This document shows positions 9,704 to 20,844 of a stretch of 64,000 nucleotides of DNA, in pieces (positions within the stretch are counted from its first letter, which is position 1; each line of letters opens with the position of its first letter). The position numbers and the translations under genes were made by a program. Below the pieces are notes generated by a model. That model ran no database searches. It saw only the letters and a program-made list of their open reading frames with translations, and was not told the DNA's origin. Source of the DNA: Ascaphus truei (taxonomy: Eukaryota > Chordata > Amphibia > Anura > Ascaphidae); the NCBI GenBank assembly GCA_036426205.1, contig CM071574.1, forward strand, positions 15,587,725 to 15,651,724, in the 5' to 3' direction.

Positions 9704-9765
<62 letters not shown>

Positions 9766-9767
9766 TA
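9704..9767. repeat. (TA)n microsatellite
   Basis: Pure TA tract immediately before the LTR-like block of copy B. Confidence 0.92.
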
Positions 9768-11437
9768 TGTAGCCCTTTTTCTGAACCCTCCCAAAGGAAC
9801 TACTGGTCACTATACAACACCTGCGGCTCCAGGAGATCTGAGCCTCCGCTAGCTGGGAGCCTGGGGTAACACTCATACACTTACTTAGCGCAGCGCCTCC
9901 ACTTACCCAGGATCCCCGTGATGTGAGATTCCCCTGGGCAAGAAACATATAACACCATATGTTTGTAACTGGTTTTACTAATAATAATGCACGGTAGCAA
10001 TAACACAACATGTACACTTATACTCTAACGGTATAACCTTAACGTGTAACCTTAGTGGCTCGGCCACTCTCATCAGGAGCAACGTCTCCGTCCCCTCACC
10101 GCGTGCCCCACACACCGTGTCCATGTGTAGTACTATTGGTATAGGCTCAGTTCTTTAACCACTCGCACAGTGTTCCTAAAGGGTTTAGGCTAAGGTGGGA
10201 TCAGCGCCTGTTGACTGGTGTTGGTGCACTTTATGTTATAGTACCTTCCGGTCACGGCGGTGACCGATACCTCTTCGCAAAGGGTCAGATGAATCAGCCG
10301 TCTGCCTCCTGGGTCTCAATGTCCAGCCGTCTGGTCCCAGACGACTCGCCAGCAAACCTGCTCCGCACGCTTGTCCCTTTGTCCCAAGCTGGTACTCAGT
10401 AAGGTGATGCTCGCTACTACTATAGGCCGTCCCTGTAGCACAGCAACCTTTGGTGTCTTCAGGGAACACTCCTAGGGGCCTACGGGGTAGCCTGTCCTAT
10501 GCAGGTGGGTCACTGACCCCCTGCACCCACACTACCTCTCTCTTCACCTCCCGGATCCCCTCTGACTAACTTCTCCCTAACCTCTGCAGCAAACGCACTG
10601 CACTCACACTGAACCTGCAGCAACCCACTGTACTCACACGGAACCTGCAGCGACCCACTGCACTCACTCGGTACCTGCAGCAACCCATTGCACTCACACG
10701 GAACCTGCAGCAACCCACTGCACACACTCTGTACCTGCAGCAACACTGCACTGCACACGGAACCTGCAGCAACCCACTGCACTCACTCGGTACCTGCAGC
10801 AACACTGCACTGCACACACACACTGTGACTACTTGTCAGCGCTCACAGCACTACCAGCCGTGACACTGACAAGACTGCACACTCACACCTAAGGGCTGGG
10901 TCCCTAACCTAAGGGTCGTCCCTCAGTACCTACCCCCTACCCTGGTGGGGATTGGGGCCTGCCTGGGATCTGGGGAACTACCTTACCTGGTGTAGGAGCC
11001 ACTTGCTCCCTACCCCCTTCCTTCCCCTTCCTGCTCCCAGCTCCAACTCCCAAACGTGGTCCCCGCAACATTGTAGCCTTCCTCCACAGGAGAAGCTGCA
11101 AAACCCTATTTGCTGTCTGGCTGCACGTGATGTGGGTGAAAGGGCAATCCCCAGAGGCTGCTGGGAATTGTAGTCCACTCAGGACCTCTTTAGCATTGGG
11201 ACCGCGTGCGCTACCCTTACTGCGCCTGCGCGACCAATGCGCACGCTCGCTCAACCTGTTATGGCGGCCCCCGCTAGCCGGGTACGCCGCAGAGACTCCA
11301 GGGACTCGGAGCGCTCCCTGCTCCGGCCCCCACCTTTGCGTTTTGCCGGCGGTTCCGTCGCTGCCTCCGGGGGCACCCGCGATTGCTCAGCACGCTACAG
11401 AGGGGGTCTCTGGAGGCAAAATTAGACCGGGGCTACA
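9768..11437 (+). mobile_element. LTR-like block (solo LTR, copy B)
   Basis: Starts TGTAGCCC and ends GGGGCTACA, giving TG..CA ends with the short inverted TGTAGC/GCTACA. It sits inside a TA tract, so a target duplication cannot be read. It contains the 10580-10825 minisatellite and CpG-rich sequence at 11200-11400. There is no internal region, so this is best read as a solo LTR. It is related to those at 35091 and 56080. Confidence 0.65.
10580..10825. repeat. About 32 bp minisatellite, 6-7 units
   Basis: Tandem units of CTGCAGCAACCCACTGCAC followed by CACTCGGTAC or CACACGGAAC. Long open frames rich in CSA/LLQV on the minus strand are by-products of the periodic unit. Confidence 0.88.
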
Positions 11438-11763
11438 TATTTATATATTAAAAAAAGAAAAAAGCGCCCAAACCTAGTGCATTACTGTTAAAAACCAAAT
11501 ACAATTTCATCCAAAAGCTCACAAATGGAAACTAACAAACAAAGTAAAAATAAAGGCGTATTACGAGATATACTCATGCTCCGATCAGTGTATGGCACTC
11601 TACTCTTCTCCTCCCCCGCTCCAAACGACTGTGTGGACTGCCACGAGCCTCCGTCCAGCAGGAACTTGTATTGTCAGTCACCATCAGATTCTTCCTCCGG
11701 ACTTATAATTCACTTTTTTATAATCATTTACACATTTACATTTGTTGCAATTATTTTTTGTTG

Positions 11764-11878
11764 CAATCATTTTTTAGATCAGTGTATCTCGAAAGCTCGC
11801 ACAAATAAAAGCATTTCGTTAGCCACAGAACGGTATCATCTATTTATTTTTTGATTATATATATATATATTTTTTTTT

Positions 11879-11927
<49 letters not shown>

Positions 11928-12240
11928 CCAAATTGAAAATAATTATTTATAAGTAGCAGCTCCAGAAGTACTAATAAGAACCAATTTGGTGGTAATACCA
12001 GTTCCATTATATACAGTATAAGGCTCTTTGATGTGGCATGTTTGTGCACAATGACTCGATTTCCATAGTAACTAGCCAAGTTACATGTGTAATATCTGTC
12101 TGAAATTAAATGGCTAGAGCATGCGAGGTTTCTATAATATGCACTGCTAAATGTACAACTCTATTAAACAAAAATTAGTTGAAATATTGGGAAATATTCT
12201 TATAAAGAGCCCATACTGGTTACTATCATTCTACCTGAGA
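11764..12240. other. Unassigned, with a (TA)n tract at 11856-11926
   Basis: GCATTTCGTTAGCCACAGAA at about 11811 looks like a dispersed-repeat end. A TA tract with a T run follows, then unique-looking AT-rich sequence. No gene. Confidence 0.5.
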
Positions 12241-12488
12241 AGGAGAGAAGGAGCGGCTCAGTGAGTAACGACACTGACTGGCACTGAGAGTTTTAAGCAG
12301 GGGAACATGGTTCAATTCCTGGTGTGAACTCCTTATGACCTTGGGCAAGTCACTTTATCTCCCTGTGCCTCAGGCACAAAAAAAACCAGATTGTAAGCTC
12401 CACGGGGCAGGGACCTGTGCCTGCAAAATGTATTTCTAAAGCACTGTGTACAACTAGCAGCACTATACAAGAACATGCTATTATTATT
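12241..12488 (+). mobile_element. tRNA-derived CORE-SINE (MIR-like)
   Basis: The tRNA-like head has a box-B-like GGTTCAATTCC near 12309. The core is the MIR-type GACCTTGGGCAAGTCACTT followed by CCCTGTGCCTCAG. The tail has TTGTAAGCTCCACGGGGCAG and ends in TTATTATT. A second copy lies inverted at 19836-20073. Known CORE-SINEs use L2-type LINE machinery, and L2 tails are present in this window. Confidence 0.82.
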
Positions 12489-13009
12489 ACCTGATGGTGG
12501 AATCTTAATTTTACCCATTTTGTTTGGATCATTTATGGGTGTAACAGGAAAAGGGACTGTAAGAAAATATTGTTGATGTTTGGTAATTCACTTATTAAAT
12601 GCTTGATGTAATGTAGCTGTAATATTTTCATGAAATTTTTTCGATGGATTTGTATCAATTTTATTATAATGTTCAATATTAATTAACTGACTTTCACATT
12701 CTTTAATTTAATCTATTGTTAAGAAGGACCAAAGCTCCCCCTGTGTCTACCCTTTAATAGTTATAGTATTGTCCGTAGCTAGTTCTTTTAAAATGTTTGT
12801 TTACCAATTTACACGTTAGTTATATTATTTGGTTCTCTCGTATCTACATGTCTCTCTCTATGATAATGTATTTCTAAGTCAGCATTAACCACATTTTCAA
12901 AAGTTTGAATAAATGGGCTCAGATTTGACATTGTTATAAATTGTGAGGTTTTTTTTTCTTTTGTTAAACCTTTGACTCTTTTATGTAGGTAGTTAGACTT
13001 TCTTCCTGA
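12489..13009. other. AT-rich unassigned sequence
   Basis: Nothing recognisable on either strand. Confidence 0.4.
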
Positions 13010-13330
13010 CTTTTCTCTCCATCTTTAAGACCTATCTAAAAACATACCTCTTTAACGAAGCATATGGGTAGCTCTGCTGGCTGACACTATACTGTACATC
13101 TTTGATGCACTGACCTTGACCCCTTGCAGACACACTTATCATAACACTCTCCTACTGTCCCTGTATATTCTCCCTAATTACCACTTAGATTGTAAGCTCT
13201 TCGGGCCAGGCACTCCCTTTCCTATTGTTACTTTCATGTCTGAAGCGCTTATTCCCACTATGTGTTATATTATGTCGCGTGTATTACTGCTGTGAAGCGC
13301 TATGTAGCTAGATAGCGCTATATACAAATA
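13010..13330 (+). mobile_element. L2-type LINE 3' end, fragment 1
   Basis: It opens with the end of an ORF2 reading SIFKTYLKTYLFNEAYG then stop. The 3' untranslated part contains TTAGATTGTAAGCTCTTCGG and GTGAAGCGCTATGTAG. It is related to fragment 2, which follows directly. Confidence 0.75.
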
Positions 13331-13344
13331 ACAGGTATACATAC

Positions 13345-13785
13345 ATACAAGCTCTCTCCCGCCTTAAACCTTTCTCACTTTCTGCCCCACACCTCTGGAA
13401 TGCCCTTCCCCTCAATACCCGACTAGCACCCTCTCTATCCACCTTTAAGACCCACCTTAAGACACATCTGCTTAAAGATGCATATGAATAGCACTGGATA
13501 ATCCTGGACACATTGTACATAAAGCTTGGCCCCCTGCAGACGCACTTACCAGAACTCCCTCCTACTGTGTCTGTACGTTCTCCCTACCTACCAATTAGAT
13601 TGTAAGCTCCTCGGAGCAGGGACTCCTCTTCCTTAATGTTACATTTATGTCTGAACCACTTATTCCCATGACCTGATTTATATTATTTGTTATTTATGAT
13701 ATGTATTACTACTGTGAAGCGCTATGTACATTTATGGCGCCATATAAATAAAGACATACAATACAATACATACTTTTTACATAAA
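13345..13785 (+). mobile_element. L2-type LINE 3' end, fragment 2
   Basis: Contains the last codons of ORF2 (see 13375-13491), then TTAGATTGTAAGCTCCTCGG, ACTGTGAAGCGCTATGTAC and a tail of imperfect ACATACA/ATACA repeats. Copies of this tail are inverted at 41144-41288 and 47668-47776. Confidence 0.8.
13375..13491 (+). pseudogene. LINE ORF2 C-terminus (truncated)
   Basis: The frame reads SLSAPHLWNALPLNTRLAPS and then a KTHLKTHLL segment before a stop, 38 residues. APHLWNALP plus the basic KTHL motif is the standard C-terminal signature of L2/CR1-clade reverse-transcriptase proteins. Everything upstream (endonuclease, reverse transcriptase) is absent, as expected for a 5'-truncated copy. Not functional. 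Confidence 0.8.
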
Positions 13786-14668
13786 GCGTGTCTGCTTACA
13801 TCCTGTGAAGTGAAAATCGTTTCAGTCGTAAAGATTTACAAAATGTAAACACATCGCTCTTAGCCAATGTTACATCATATCTGATACTACGTATAAAGTG
13901 GAATCCCTTTTCTAGAACTCTTAGTTGTGATAACGATTCTTGTTAGAGAGATTCATTCCATTTGTTTGGTGTAGGCTCGGGTTCGCCGATATTCCCATTC
14001 TCCCTGTGCCGGTGTGAAGGTTGTTCTCATTCTGATGCTTGTTGCGTGGATTCTCGCCTCCTCTCGGTGGACGATGGCTCTTGTCTGTATGGACGTTTGC
14101 CTTGTCTTTGTCTCTGATCATTTTGAATGTCGTTGTCTGCTATGTCTGTTCCTGAAAAAGGCGCTGTCTTGGGTATAGAAAAAACACATGAAGAACAAAA
14201 TATACATTGATGATCCTCATCAACTCTTGCTACTTTAATCAGTTTTTGCCTTTAGGTTATGCATTGTTATTTTCAAATTATTAGACTGTATAAATATGCA
14301 TTGCATTTAATGGGCAATATATTAACTTTAAATAGAAAAGGGAGTCAGCATTTTAAAGCAGGTGCTGCTAAGATAAATTAGAGCATCTTTATGAGGCTGC
14401 AAATTATCTTCAGTTCATTTAAAAGTCACAATGGCTTCTGCTTAGTTAGCCTTTGCCTTTATACATGACTTGAATGACTAAGTAACAATTTATGATCACT
14501 TATTTCTGCAAATTGTCTGGAGAAAATAGAGGAGATTTCCCCAAACTACTGTGCATGAGTAAAATATGAATTTCATGCCCGCAGTTTTGCCCTCGATGAT
14601 GTAATGTTGTATATCCGGCCATTTTGGCTACATTTGCATTCTCTTTCTCTTCGGAACATGAGTTAACC
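13786..14668. other. Unassigned sequence, no gene
   Basis: AT-rich intergenic sequence. A minus-strand frame at 13921-14121 has no domain and unremarkable composition. Confidence 0.4.
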
Positions 14669-14676
14669 AGCTAGCT

Positions 14677-14859
14677 CACGGGTGGCCAACTCCAGTCCTC
14701 AAGGGCCACCAACAGGTCCGGTTTTCAGGATATGCCTGTCCCAGCACAGGTAGCTCAATATGTGGCTCAGTCTTCGATTGAACCACCTGTGCTGAAGCAG
14801 GCATATCCTGAAAACTTGACCTGCTGGTGGCCCTTGAGGATTGTAGTTAGCCACCCCTG
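14677..14859. mobile_element. hAT MITE, 183 bp
   Basis: Ends CACGGGTGGCCAAC / CCACCCCTG are inverted. The arms carry CCTCAAGGGCCACCAACAGG and its mirror CTGGTGGCCCTTGAGG. The flanks AGCTAGCT (14669-14676) and AGCTAGCA (14860-14867) form an 8 bp target duplication with one mismatch, diagnostic for hAT. A diverged relative lies at 38484-38662. Confidence 0.88.
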
Positions 14860-14867
14860 AGCTAGCA

Positions 14868-15615
14868 CATATTGTTAGATTTCACACACCTTAACCCTTT
14901 GCATGCCAGAGATCTACGGCCCACATGATCACGTGACCGCTTCTCCAAAGTGATCATGTGATCGCTCTGTCACTGATAACGGTATGGAAAAGAAGGTAAG
15001 CTCGTGTTCTGTGCAAACGCAATCTCCCGTACAAAAACGAGCCGGTAGATTATGATGCAGGCCTTCATCGTGGAGCCCCTGGAGGGCCAGACCCCATGAT
15101 GTAGTAGCTATGTCCTGCGTCACCCAAGGGGTTAGGGTATCATTGACACAAAACCTCTGCTGATAACTAGAGCTGGGCACTTGACCCTGTGTTTTGGTTC
15201 TAAAAGGGTTCAGTGTTTTGTTTCTGCCTAAAATCCCTTGCTTTAGTAGAGGGGAAAAGGGAAAATGTGAATTTGATGAAAAAAAAAATGATACTATGTA
15301 ATCTCGAGCTGTTTTTGGCTACACATTGTGCCACGTGCCAACGACAGTATTTAGCAAAAAAGAATGTTAACATAATAATGTGATTCATGAAGACTACATC
15401 AATCAAATAATTTGAGTTTGAGGGAGATTTTGTGACAAGACATAATGTATATACACAATGTATACAGTATATTGATATAAGAAATATTACACATGTTAAA
15501 CCAGATGATTTCTAGTATACTGGTAGTAGACATCTGATGACCTATATGTATTGTAATATTAAAAATGTTTTTATTCAATAGGTAACCAAACCCAACTGGA
15601 ACTGATTGACTCACA
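14868..15615. other. Unassigned sequence, no gene
   Basis: Contains a short inverted pair GATCACGTGACCGCTTCTCC / GTGATCATGTGATCG near 14926-14965. Nothing else is recognisable. Confidence 0.4.
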
Positions 15616-15987
15616 GGGGCCTATGCACTAAGCTCTGATAGAAAAAAATCGCCAGGGTTTTTAAATCTTCATTTTTTACAGTGTTGCTATCATGGTATGT
15701 AGAAAGCCCCTAATACCAGTGATAGCAACCTTTGCAAAAATGGCTAGTAGCCAGCGAAGTGTAGATCGGCCCTCTGAAAAGGGAGTCACCCGGCGAGTTG
15801 TTTCTGCTGCAGAGAGAGAGAGAGACGCCTCTCTCTGCGCAAATCTTGTCCGAATTGTTTTAAAAAATTTAATGGGGCATCGGGTGCCAGTATTGCTGCC
15901 ATTTTTAAATCATCTGCGTAACATGACCGTGGATTTCAATAATGAACGAGATTCCAGCACCCAATATCTGGGCCTGTAATTCAGGAA

Positions 15988-16042
15988 GCAGGGGTCCCCA
16001 AGGCTGATATCAATGCGGTTCCGCTCAGGAGACCCCCTGCTC
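15988..16042. repeat. Single hairpin module (half of a pair)
   Basis: GCAGGGGTCCCC..GAGACCCCCTGC with the usual internal CAATGCGGTTC. The left partner seen in other copies is missing here. Confidence 0.6.
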
Positions 16043-16249
16043 CCGCATGCTATGAATACAAATTACATTAAAGCAGCTTCATTACCTTAGCGGTTAGCCG
16101 TTATGGCACAATAGCTGCTTTATTGAGGGCAAAGGGGGTGAGTGAAGCGGGTGCTTGGCCCTTCATTCACCCCCTCTACTCAACCCACCCCCTGTGCCCC
16201 CACATAAAACCATCATTTATTTTTGTATACACAGGATTCATATCAGAGG

Positions 16250-16385
16250 CCTGAGGGTTGTCCTCACGGGTGTCTGTGGGCCTCCAGGTGGTCCCCTCGG
16301 GTGTCCAGGGACCCCAACGGGGTCCTCGGGTGGTCCCCGCGAGTGTCTGGGAGTCCTCGGGTGGGTAGTTAGGCCTCCCAGGTGG
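16250..16385. repeat. GC-rich minisatellite (CTCGGGTGGTCC type)
   Basis: Imperfect ~24-36 bp units built on GGTGTCTGGG and CCTCGGGTGGTCC. Mirrored by the array at 17755-18090 and related to 22487-22670. Confidence 0.7.
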
Positions 16386-16668
16386 GTTAACCCCTTCATT
16401 ACTCTAGCGCTTATTAACCGCTAAGGTGATTAAGGGGTTAGGGGCCATTAGATTATTTTATTTTATGTATTCTTTCTGGCAATGGAGGACATGGCCCTGC
16501 AGTATGCTGACGAAGATGCCCTTCATTTATTTATAAAATGTTTTACCAGGAAGTAATACATTGAGAGTTACCTCTTGTTTTCAAGTATGTCCTGGGACAT
16601 GATGGCAGGGGTAATAGAACATTTTTTATTTACTTTATTTATGCTGACTGGCTAATGTTTTATTTAAA

Positions 16669-17550
16669 TGTAGCCGGGGTCCCTCCAGTCCCCCTGACTC
16701 CCGGTTCCTTTCCCCCTTACATGTGTGCTGCTGCAGGGGCGAGCGCGTCGCCGGGGGCTCCCAGTGGCAGCTGCGGCAGGACGCCGCCATGTTTAATGTG
16801 TCCGCACATATGCAGAGGGTTGCGCATGCGGAGGCGACGCGGCGGCCATTACAGTGTTTGGGAAATGGCAACAGAGGCTTTGCTTTCCAAGGTTGCGCAG
16901 GAACCTGCCCTATTAGTGCTGCCAATAGAGTCAGGGGTATTCCAGTATAGTCAGGGACACAGCTGTGTGCAACGTGGCCTGGCAAGTTTGGTCTGGGACC
17001 AGACATCTTTAGGAAAAAGACTGTCTTCATCATTGGATCGTCTGGCGGGACATCACCCCACGCGGAGGCAGATTCATCGCAGGATCAGCGTATCCTTTGT
17101 GAAGTCTCATCATACTGGGTGTGGACACACCCAGCAGGCATAATCCTACAAGTGCACCAATTATAATATCTTCATCTTAGTGGTCATATACGTGGGGTAT
17201 TGTGGGATTGGGACTCTCATGGACACTGTGGTGGGTTACAGCCCTGCGAGGTGTGTGGGTAGTTGTGTCTGTAGTGGGTAGAGTGATAAGATATTATAGA
17301 GTCATAGAGTTGATAGAGCGTTAAGAGACATGTTCCAGTAAAGCCCTTTTCTATTTTACTCTGTGTATGTGTTCATTGTAAGAGTGTCCTGTGAGGGGCT
17401 GCTCCCACTCTGCTGGGATCTCTCACAGGTGGAGGTGCTGCACCATATAGTAGTAAGTGGTAAGAGTAATTCACCCCCGGCTCCCAGCGGCGGAGGCTTA
17501 GGCTCCTGCGAGCCAAACAGGTAAAAGGGCAGCACCAGTAGCTAATTACA
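16669..17550 (-). mobile_element. Probable solo LTR, minus orientation
   Basis: The plus-strand ends TGTAGCCGGGG and CTAATTACA give TG..CA. The 17380-17540 part (CTCACAGGTGGAGGTGCTGC and the GGCGGAGGCTTAGG stretch) parallels 57440-57600 of the solo LTR at 56080. CpG-rich with GCGCATGCGG-type sites near 16825. No clear target duplication was found, so the right boundary is tentative. Confidence 0.5.
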
Positions 17551-17754
17551 GCCACCCCCCTGATCTCACTTAGGGGTGGGGGAAACAGGCTACATAATAA
17601 TGGGCAAAGGAGCTATTATCCATATCTGGATAATAGTTATTTTGCCCATTACTGTATGTGTTTGGTGGAAGGGGGGCGGGGGACAGGGAGGTGTTTTTAT
17701 TGAAATGTATGCCACATTTATTTTTTTTAACATCAGGATTCATACCGCAGGCCA

Positions 17755-18090
17755 GCAGGAACCCACAGGGACCACTTGAGGACCCCCGGACATGACAGGA
17801 CCACCCGAGGACCCCCTGACACCCACGGGGACCACCTTGGGGCCCCTGTGGGGCTCCCAGACACCCGTGGGAACCAACCGAGGGCCCCAAGGCACCCATG
17901 GGAACCACCCAAGGACCCCCAGACACCTGTGGGGACCACCCAGGGACCCCTATGGGGCCCCCAAACTCCCAACTGGAGGCCCACGGAAACCCGCATGGAC
18001 CACCCGAGGATCTCCAGGCACCACCTGCGGGGACCTCCTGGAGGGTCACAGACACACGCAAGGACCACCTGCAGACCCCTGCATGCCTCT
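17755..18090. repeat. GC-rich minisatellite (GGACCACCCGAGGACCCCC type)
   Basis: About ten imperfect units containing GGACCAC and ACCCACGGGG. Overlapping open frames on both strands rich in P, G, T and R come from the repeat and are not taken as genes. Confidence 0.82.
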
Positions 18091-18230
18091 GGTATGAATC
18101 CTGTGTATAAAAAAATAAATGATGGTTTTATGTGAGGGCACAGGGGGTTGGTTGTGCATTGGTAATTATAACATATTGTAATGTTTATTGGGGGCAGAGG
18201 GGGTGAGTGAAGGGCCAAGTACTGTCCCGG

Positions 18231-18500
18231 CTAAGCTCATTCTAAAGCTTGCCGGGAGCTCACCGGGTGCATAGCGGGCTAGCCGCGGGTCTGTTCTCCG
18301 TTTAAAATCGGAGTTTCCCGCGCGGCGGCCGCTTCAATAGATAAGCGCTAATGACGCTTACTATTGAAAGCGCCCGAGGCGCGGGAAAACCGGACGGGTT
18401 TCGGCCGAAGACAGCCCGCGCGCCGCCCGCGCTATTTTTAAACTGCGTGGGCAGCCGCATTCGAGTCAGCCCGGCCGCTACTGTATGGTACAGACAGCCA
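18231..18500. repeat. GC-rich hairpin block
   Basis: CpG-dense. An inner hairpin pairs CTTCAATAGATAAGCG with CGCTTACTATTGAAAG at about 18330-18372, extended outward by CGCGGCGGCC and GCGCCCGAGGCGCG. It may be an independent MITE; no boundaries were confirmed. Confidence 0.55.
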
Positions 18501-19220
18501 TAACAAGTTAGCCAGTGTTTCCCTGACAAAAGCATGCTGTGTGTTTGCAGCATATGTTTTATTTTTCATAATGTATTAGGGAAGGTATATTTTTCCACAG
18601 CCATTTTTAAATTGCTCACAAAGCAAAATAATCCAATAACATCAGAAATCCATGAATGAATTTATATTTGTGATGAGTATTTCACACAGGCTAGTGTACA
18701 GTTTATTACAAAATAACCATGTTCTAAACAGATTCTCATAAAAAGACTACAGTGGACAAAAAAACAAAAACGTTACAAAGCTCTCCAACACAGCAAAGAT
18801 AAAACAATAATAAAAAGTGTTATTTCTTTAATGCCTAAACGGAGTGAGCTGTTTTCCAGCTGTTACAGTAAATGCATGAATTATTCAATAATATGACTTA
18901 CATTTTATATTACTCCTGTTGTCCTTACTACCTTTCATTAACAGTAGATATAGAATTTCTTACTCCTGTCCTGACTATTGAATAGTGTTTCTCCAACATT
19001 GCAATAAGGAAAAACTATTTTGCTGAGATAAAAAGCTAGTTGTGAACACCCTGCTGACCGGTGTATGAATATCTCTCTCTTACTAAGGTAACAGCATTGT
19101 ACCATAAGTAGAAAATAATTATATATTCATTTATTGAAGTACTTTCAACAGGTTACAAACCAAATGCTATGGCCAGTAACTATAGTCTTTTTGGAGTATG
19201 ACTTCTGATGGGTGTGGGGA
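18501..19220. other. AT-rich unassigned sequence
   Basis: Nothing recognisable. Confidence 0.4.
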
Positions 19221-19531
19221 CAGAGGGGGCTATGCACTAAGCTCTGTGATTATCCGTCAGGCTGAAAAAAAATAACCCGTCCGTTAAAAAGTGAAGCCGG
19301 AGGCGCGATTCACTAAGCCCTTCAGCCCATTTTCTATCGGACGGGCTCAAAACAGCCATACCGTACGTGTTGTTTTTTTCCCTCCGCTAGCGCACAGAAA
19401 CTTCACGTACGGTAGCTGATAGAAAAAAAAGCTGCAAGTAACATTTGCATGGAGATTCTGTATCTCCATGCAAGGCTGTTACAAGCGATCGTACACTAAA
19501 TAAAATCATTTTAATAATAGTGTACATGAGC

Positions 19532-19775
19532 GGGGGGTTTCCGGAGCTGAACCGCATTGGTTTCAGGTCCGGGGACCCCCTACTTTAGGAGATACAGGCC
19601 CCGTTTTGGGGTGCTGGTATCCCCTGCACTTTCAAGCTTCCGCGTCACGTGACCGGGACATTTACATTCTGCAGGGGATACCGGCACCCAATAACGGGGC
19701 CTGTATCTCCTGAACTAGGGGGTCCCCGAGGCTGAAACCAATGCGGGTCAGTTCTGGAGACCCCCTACACATCTA
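19532..19775. repeat. Paired hairpin module, copy 3
   Basis: Two GGGGGT..GAACC..TTCAGGTCCGGGGACCCCCT-type hairpins flank inverted GGTATCCCCTGCA/TGCAGGGGATACC arms around a central GTCACGTGACC. Both this centre and the GATCACGTGGT of copies 1 and 2 contain an E-box CACGTG. Confidence 0.72.
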
Positions 19776-19835
19776 CACTACTGTCAAAACACACACAACA
19801 ATAAACAAAAATTAACGACCTTAGCGGATAGCTGC

Positions 19836-20073
19836 TAATAATAATATGTTCTTGAATAGTGCTGCTAATTTTATGTAGCACTTTACAGAGACATTTTGCA
19901 GGCACAGGGCCCTGCCCCGTGGAGCTTACAATCTATGTTTTTTTTTGGTGCCTGAGGCACAGGGATATTAAAGTGACTTGCCCAAGGTCACAAGGAGCCA
20001 ACACCAGGAATAGAACCAGGCTTCAAACTCAGTGCCAGTCAGTGTCTTTACTCACTGAGCCACTCCTTCTCCT
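19836..20073 (-). mobile_element. tRNA-derived CORE-SINE (MIR-like), inverted
   Basis: Read on the minus strand it starts AGGAGAAGGAGTGGCTCAGT, has the core GACCTTGGGCAAGTCACTT, then CCTGTGCCTCAGGCACC, and ends in TTATTATTA. Same family as 12241-12488. Confidence 0.82.
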
Positions 20074-20118
20074 AAGGTAATGAAGCTGCATTAAAGTACA
20101 TTTTAATAATAGTATGCG

Positions 20119-20320
20119 GGAGCAGGGGGTCCCCGGAGCTGAACCGCATTGATTTCTGCCTCAGAGACCCCTGCTTCCCAAGTTACAAGACGCAATGTGG
20201 GCTCTATAAAGATGGCGGCGACACTGGCACCGATGTCCCAAACCGGGCCTGTAACTTGGGAAGCAGGGGGTCCCTGAGGCAGAAATCAATGCAGTTCAGC
20301 TCAGGGGACCCCCTGCTCCC
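20119..20320. repeat. Paired hairpin module, copy 4
   Basis: Two GCAGGGGGTCCC..GGGACCCCCTGC-type hairpins flank an AACTTGGGAAGCAGG/TTCCCAAGTTACA inverted pair. Confidence 0.7.
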
Positions 20321-20356
20321 GCATACTATTAATAAAAATACATTAAAGCAGCTTCA

Positions 20357-20400
20357 TTACCTTAGCGGCTATCCGCTAAGGCAATGAAGGGGTTAAGGCA
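20357..20400. repeat. Small CCTTAGCGG hairpin
   Basis: CCTTAGCGGCTATCCGCTAAGG flanked by TTCATTA/CAATGAAGG; the 22 nt motif folds back on itself with 9 bp arms (one base trimmed here to CCTTAGCGG..CCGCTAAGG). Confidence 0.7.
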
Positions 20401-20585
20401 CAATAGCATGTTTATTGGGGACAATTGCCCCCAATAAACATAGCAATATACAACACCCCCCCCTAACACATACAATACAGTAATTGGCAAAATTACTATT
20501 ATCCACATATGGATAATAATGCATTTGCCCATTTTAAATACATATAAATTACAATAAATACAGTAAATACATATTACACTTACCT

Positions 20586-20653
20586 TTTCCAGGCACCCAC
20601 GATGAAGGCCATCTTCATCCTCATCTTCATCCTGCCCATGTTCCTCCAGTGCT
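20586..20653 (-). other. Mirror copy of the putative transposon mini-exon
   Basis: On the minus strand a TTTTGCAG-like acceptor precedes the segment that ends CCTGGAAAAG and is followed by GTAAGTG. This is the inverted copy of 22233-22300. It would point away from the central promoter region on the opposite strand. Confidence 0.45.
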
Positions 20654-20696
20654 GCAAAACATACAAAACAATGAAAAGAGCCAATGTAATGTCCCC

Positions 20697-20752
20697 TAAC
20701 CCCTTAATCGCCTTAGCGGTCATTAACCGCTATAGTCATTAAGGGATTAACC
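20697..20752. repeat. AACCCCTTAATCGCC hairpin
   Basis: TAACCCCTTAATCGCCTTAG mirrored by CTATAGTCATTAAGGGATTA around GCGGTCATTAACCGC. Same family as 22133-22195. Confidence 0.7.
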
Positions 20753-20844
20753 CACCCTGCCCCCATTCATTTGTACATTGGGATATATATATATATATGT
20801 ATATCAGGGCCAATCAGGGCCGTGGGAACCATTTGACGAAAATG

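Larger units (their letters stand above)
7708..11763. repeat. Large tandem duplication, copy B
   Basis: Counterpart of 2943-7040 with the same order of parts. It is separated from copy A by about 0.67 kb of inverted sequence. The many small indels between copies could be real divergence or uncorrected assembly errors. Confidence 0.8.
15616..18230. mobile_element. Large foldback DNA element, decayed
   Basis: The left end GGGGCCTATGCACTAAGCTC matches the terminal repeat of the 19226-23010 element; the matching right end was not found. Internally 16140-16260 (GTGAGTGAAG..ACAGGATTCAT) is mirrored by 18085-18225 (ATGAATCCTGTGTAT..GTGAGTGAAGGGCC), with GC-rich minisatellites just inside both arms and an LTR-like insertion at 16669-17550. 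No transposase is visible. Confidence 0.55.

Noticed and set aside
9658..10017. Minus-strand frame with a run of IYIYIY
   Set aside because: It is the translation of a TA microsatellite joined to LTR sequence.
10580..10825. CRISPR-like array of ~32 bp repeats
   Set aside because: Units are contiguous and diverged, with no unique spacers. The context is eukaryotic and LTR-borne, so it is a minisatellite.
12241..12330. Possible tRNA gene
   Set aside because: The box-A/box-B-like head belongs to a CORE-SINE: it cannot form a full cloverleaf and continues into a MIR-type core.
16655..17143. 162-codon plus-strand frame
   Set aside because: It starts at the boundary of an LTR-like block, shows no domain, and overlaps an equally long minus-strand frame.
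17733..18218. Gly/Pro-rich frames of 100-160 codons on both strands
   Set aside because: They are translations of the GC-rich minisatellite and mirror each other across strands.
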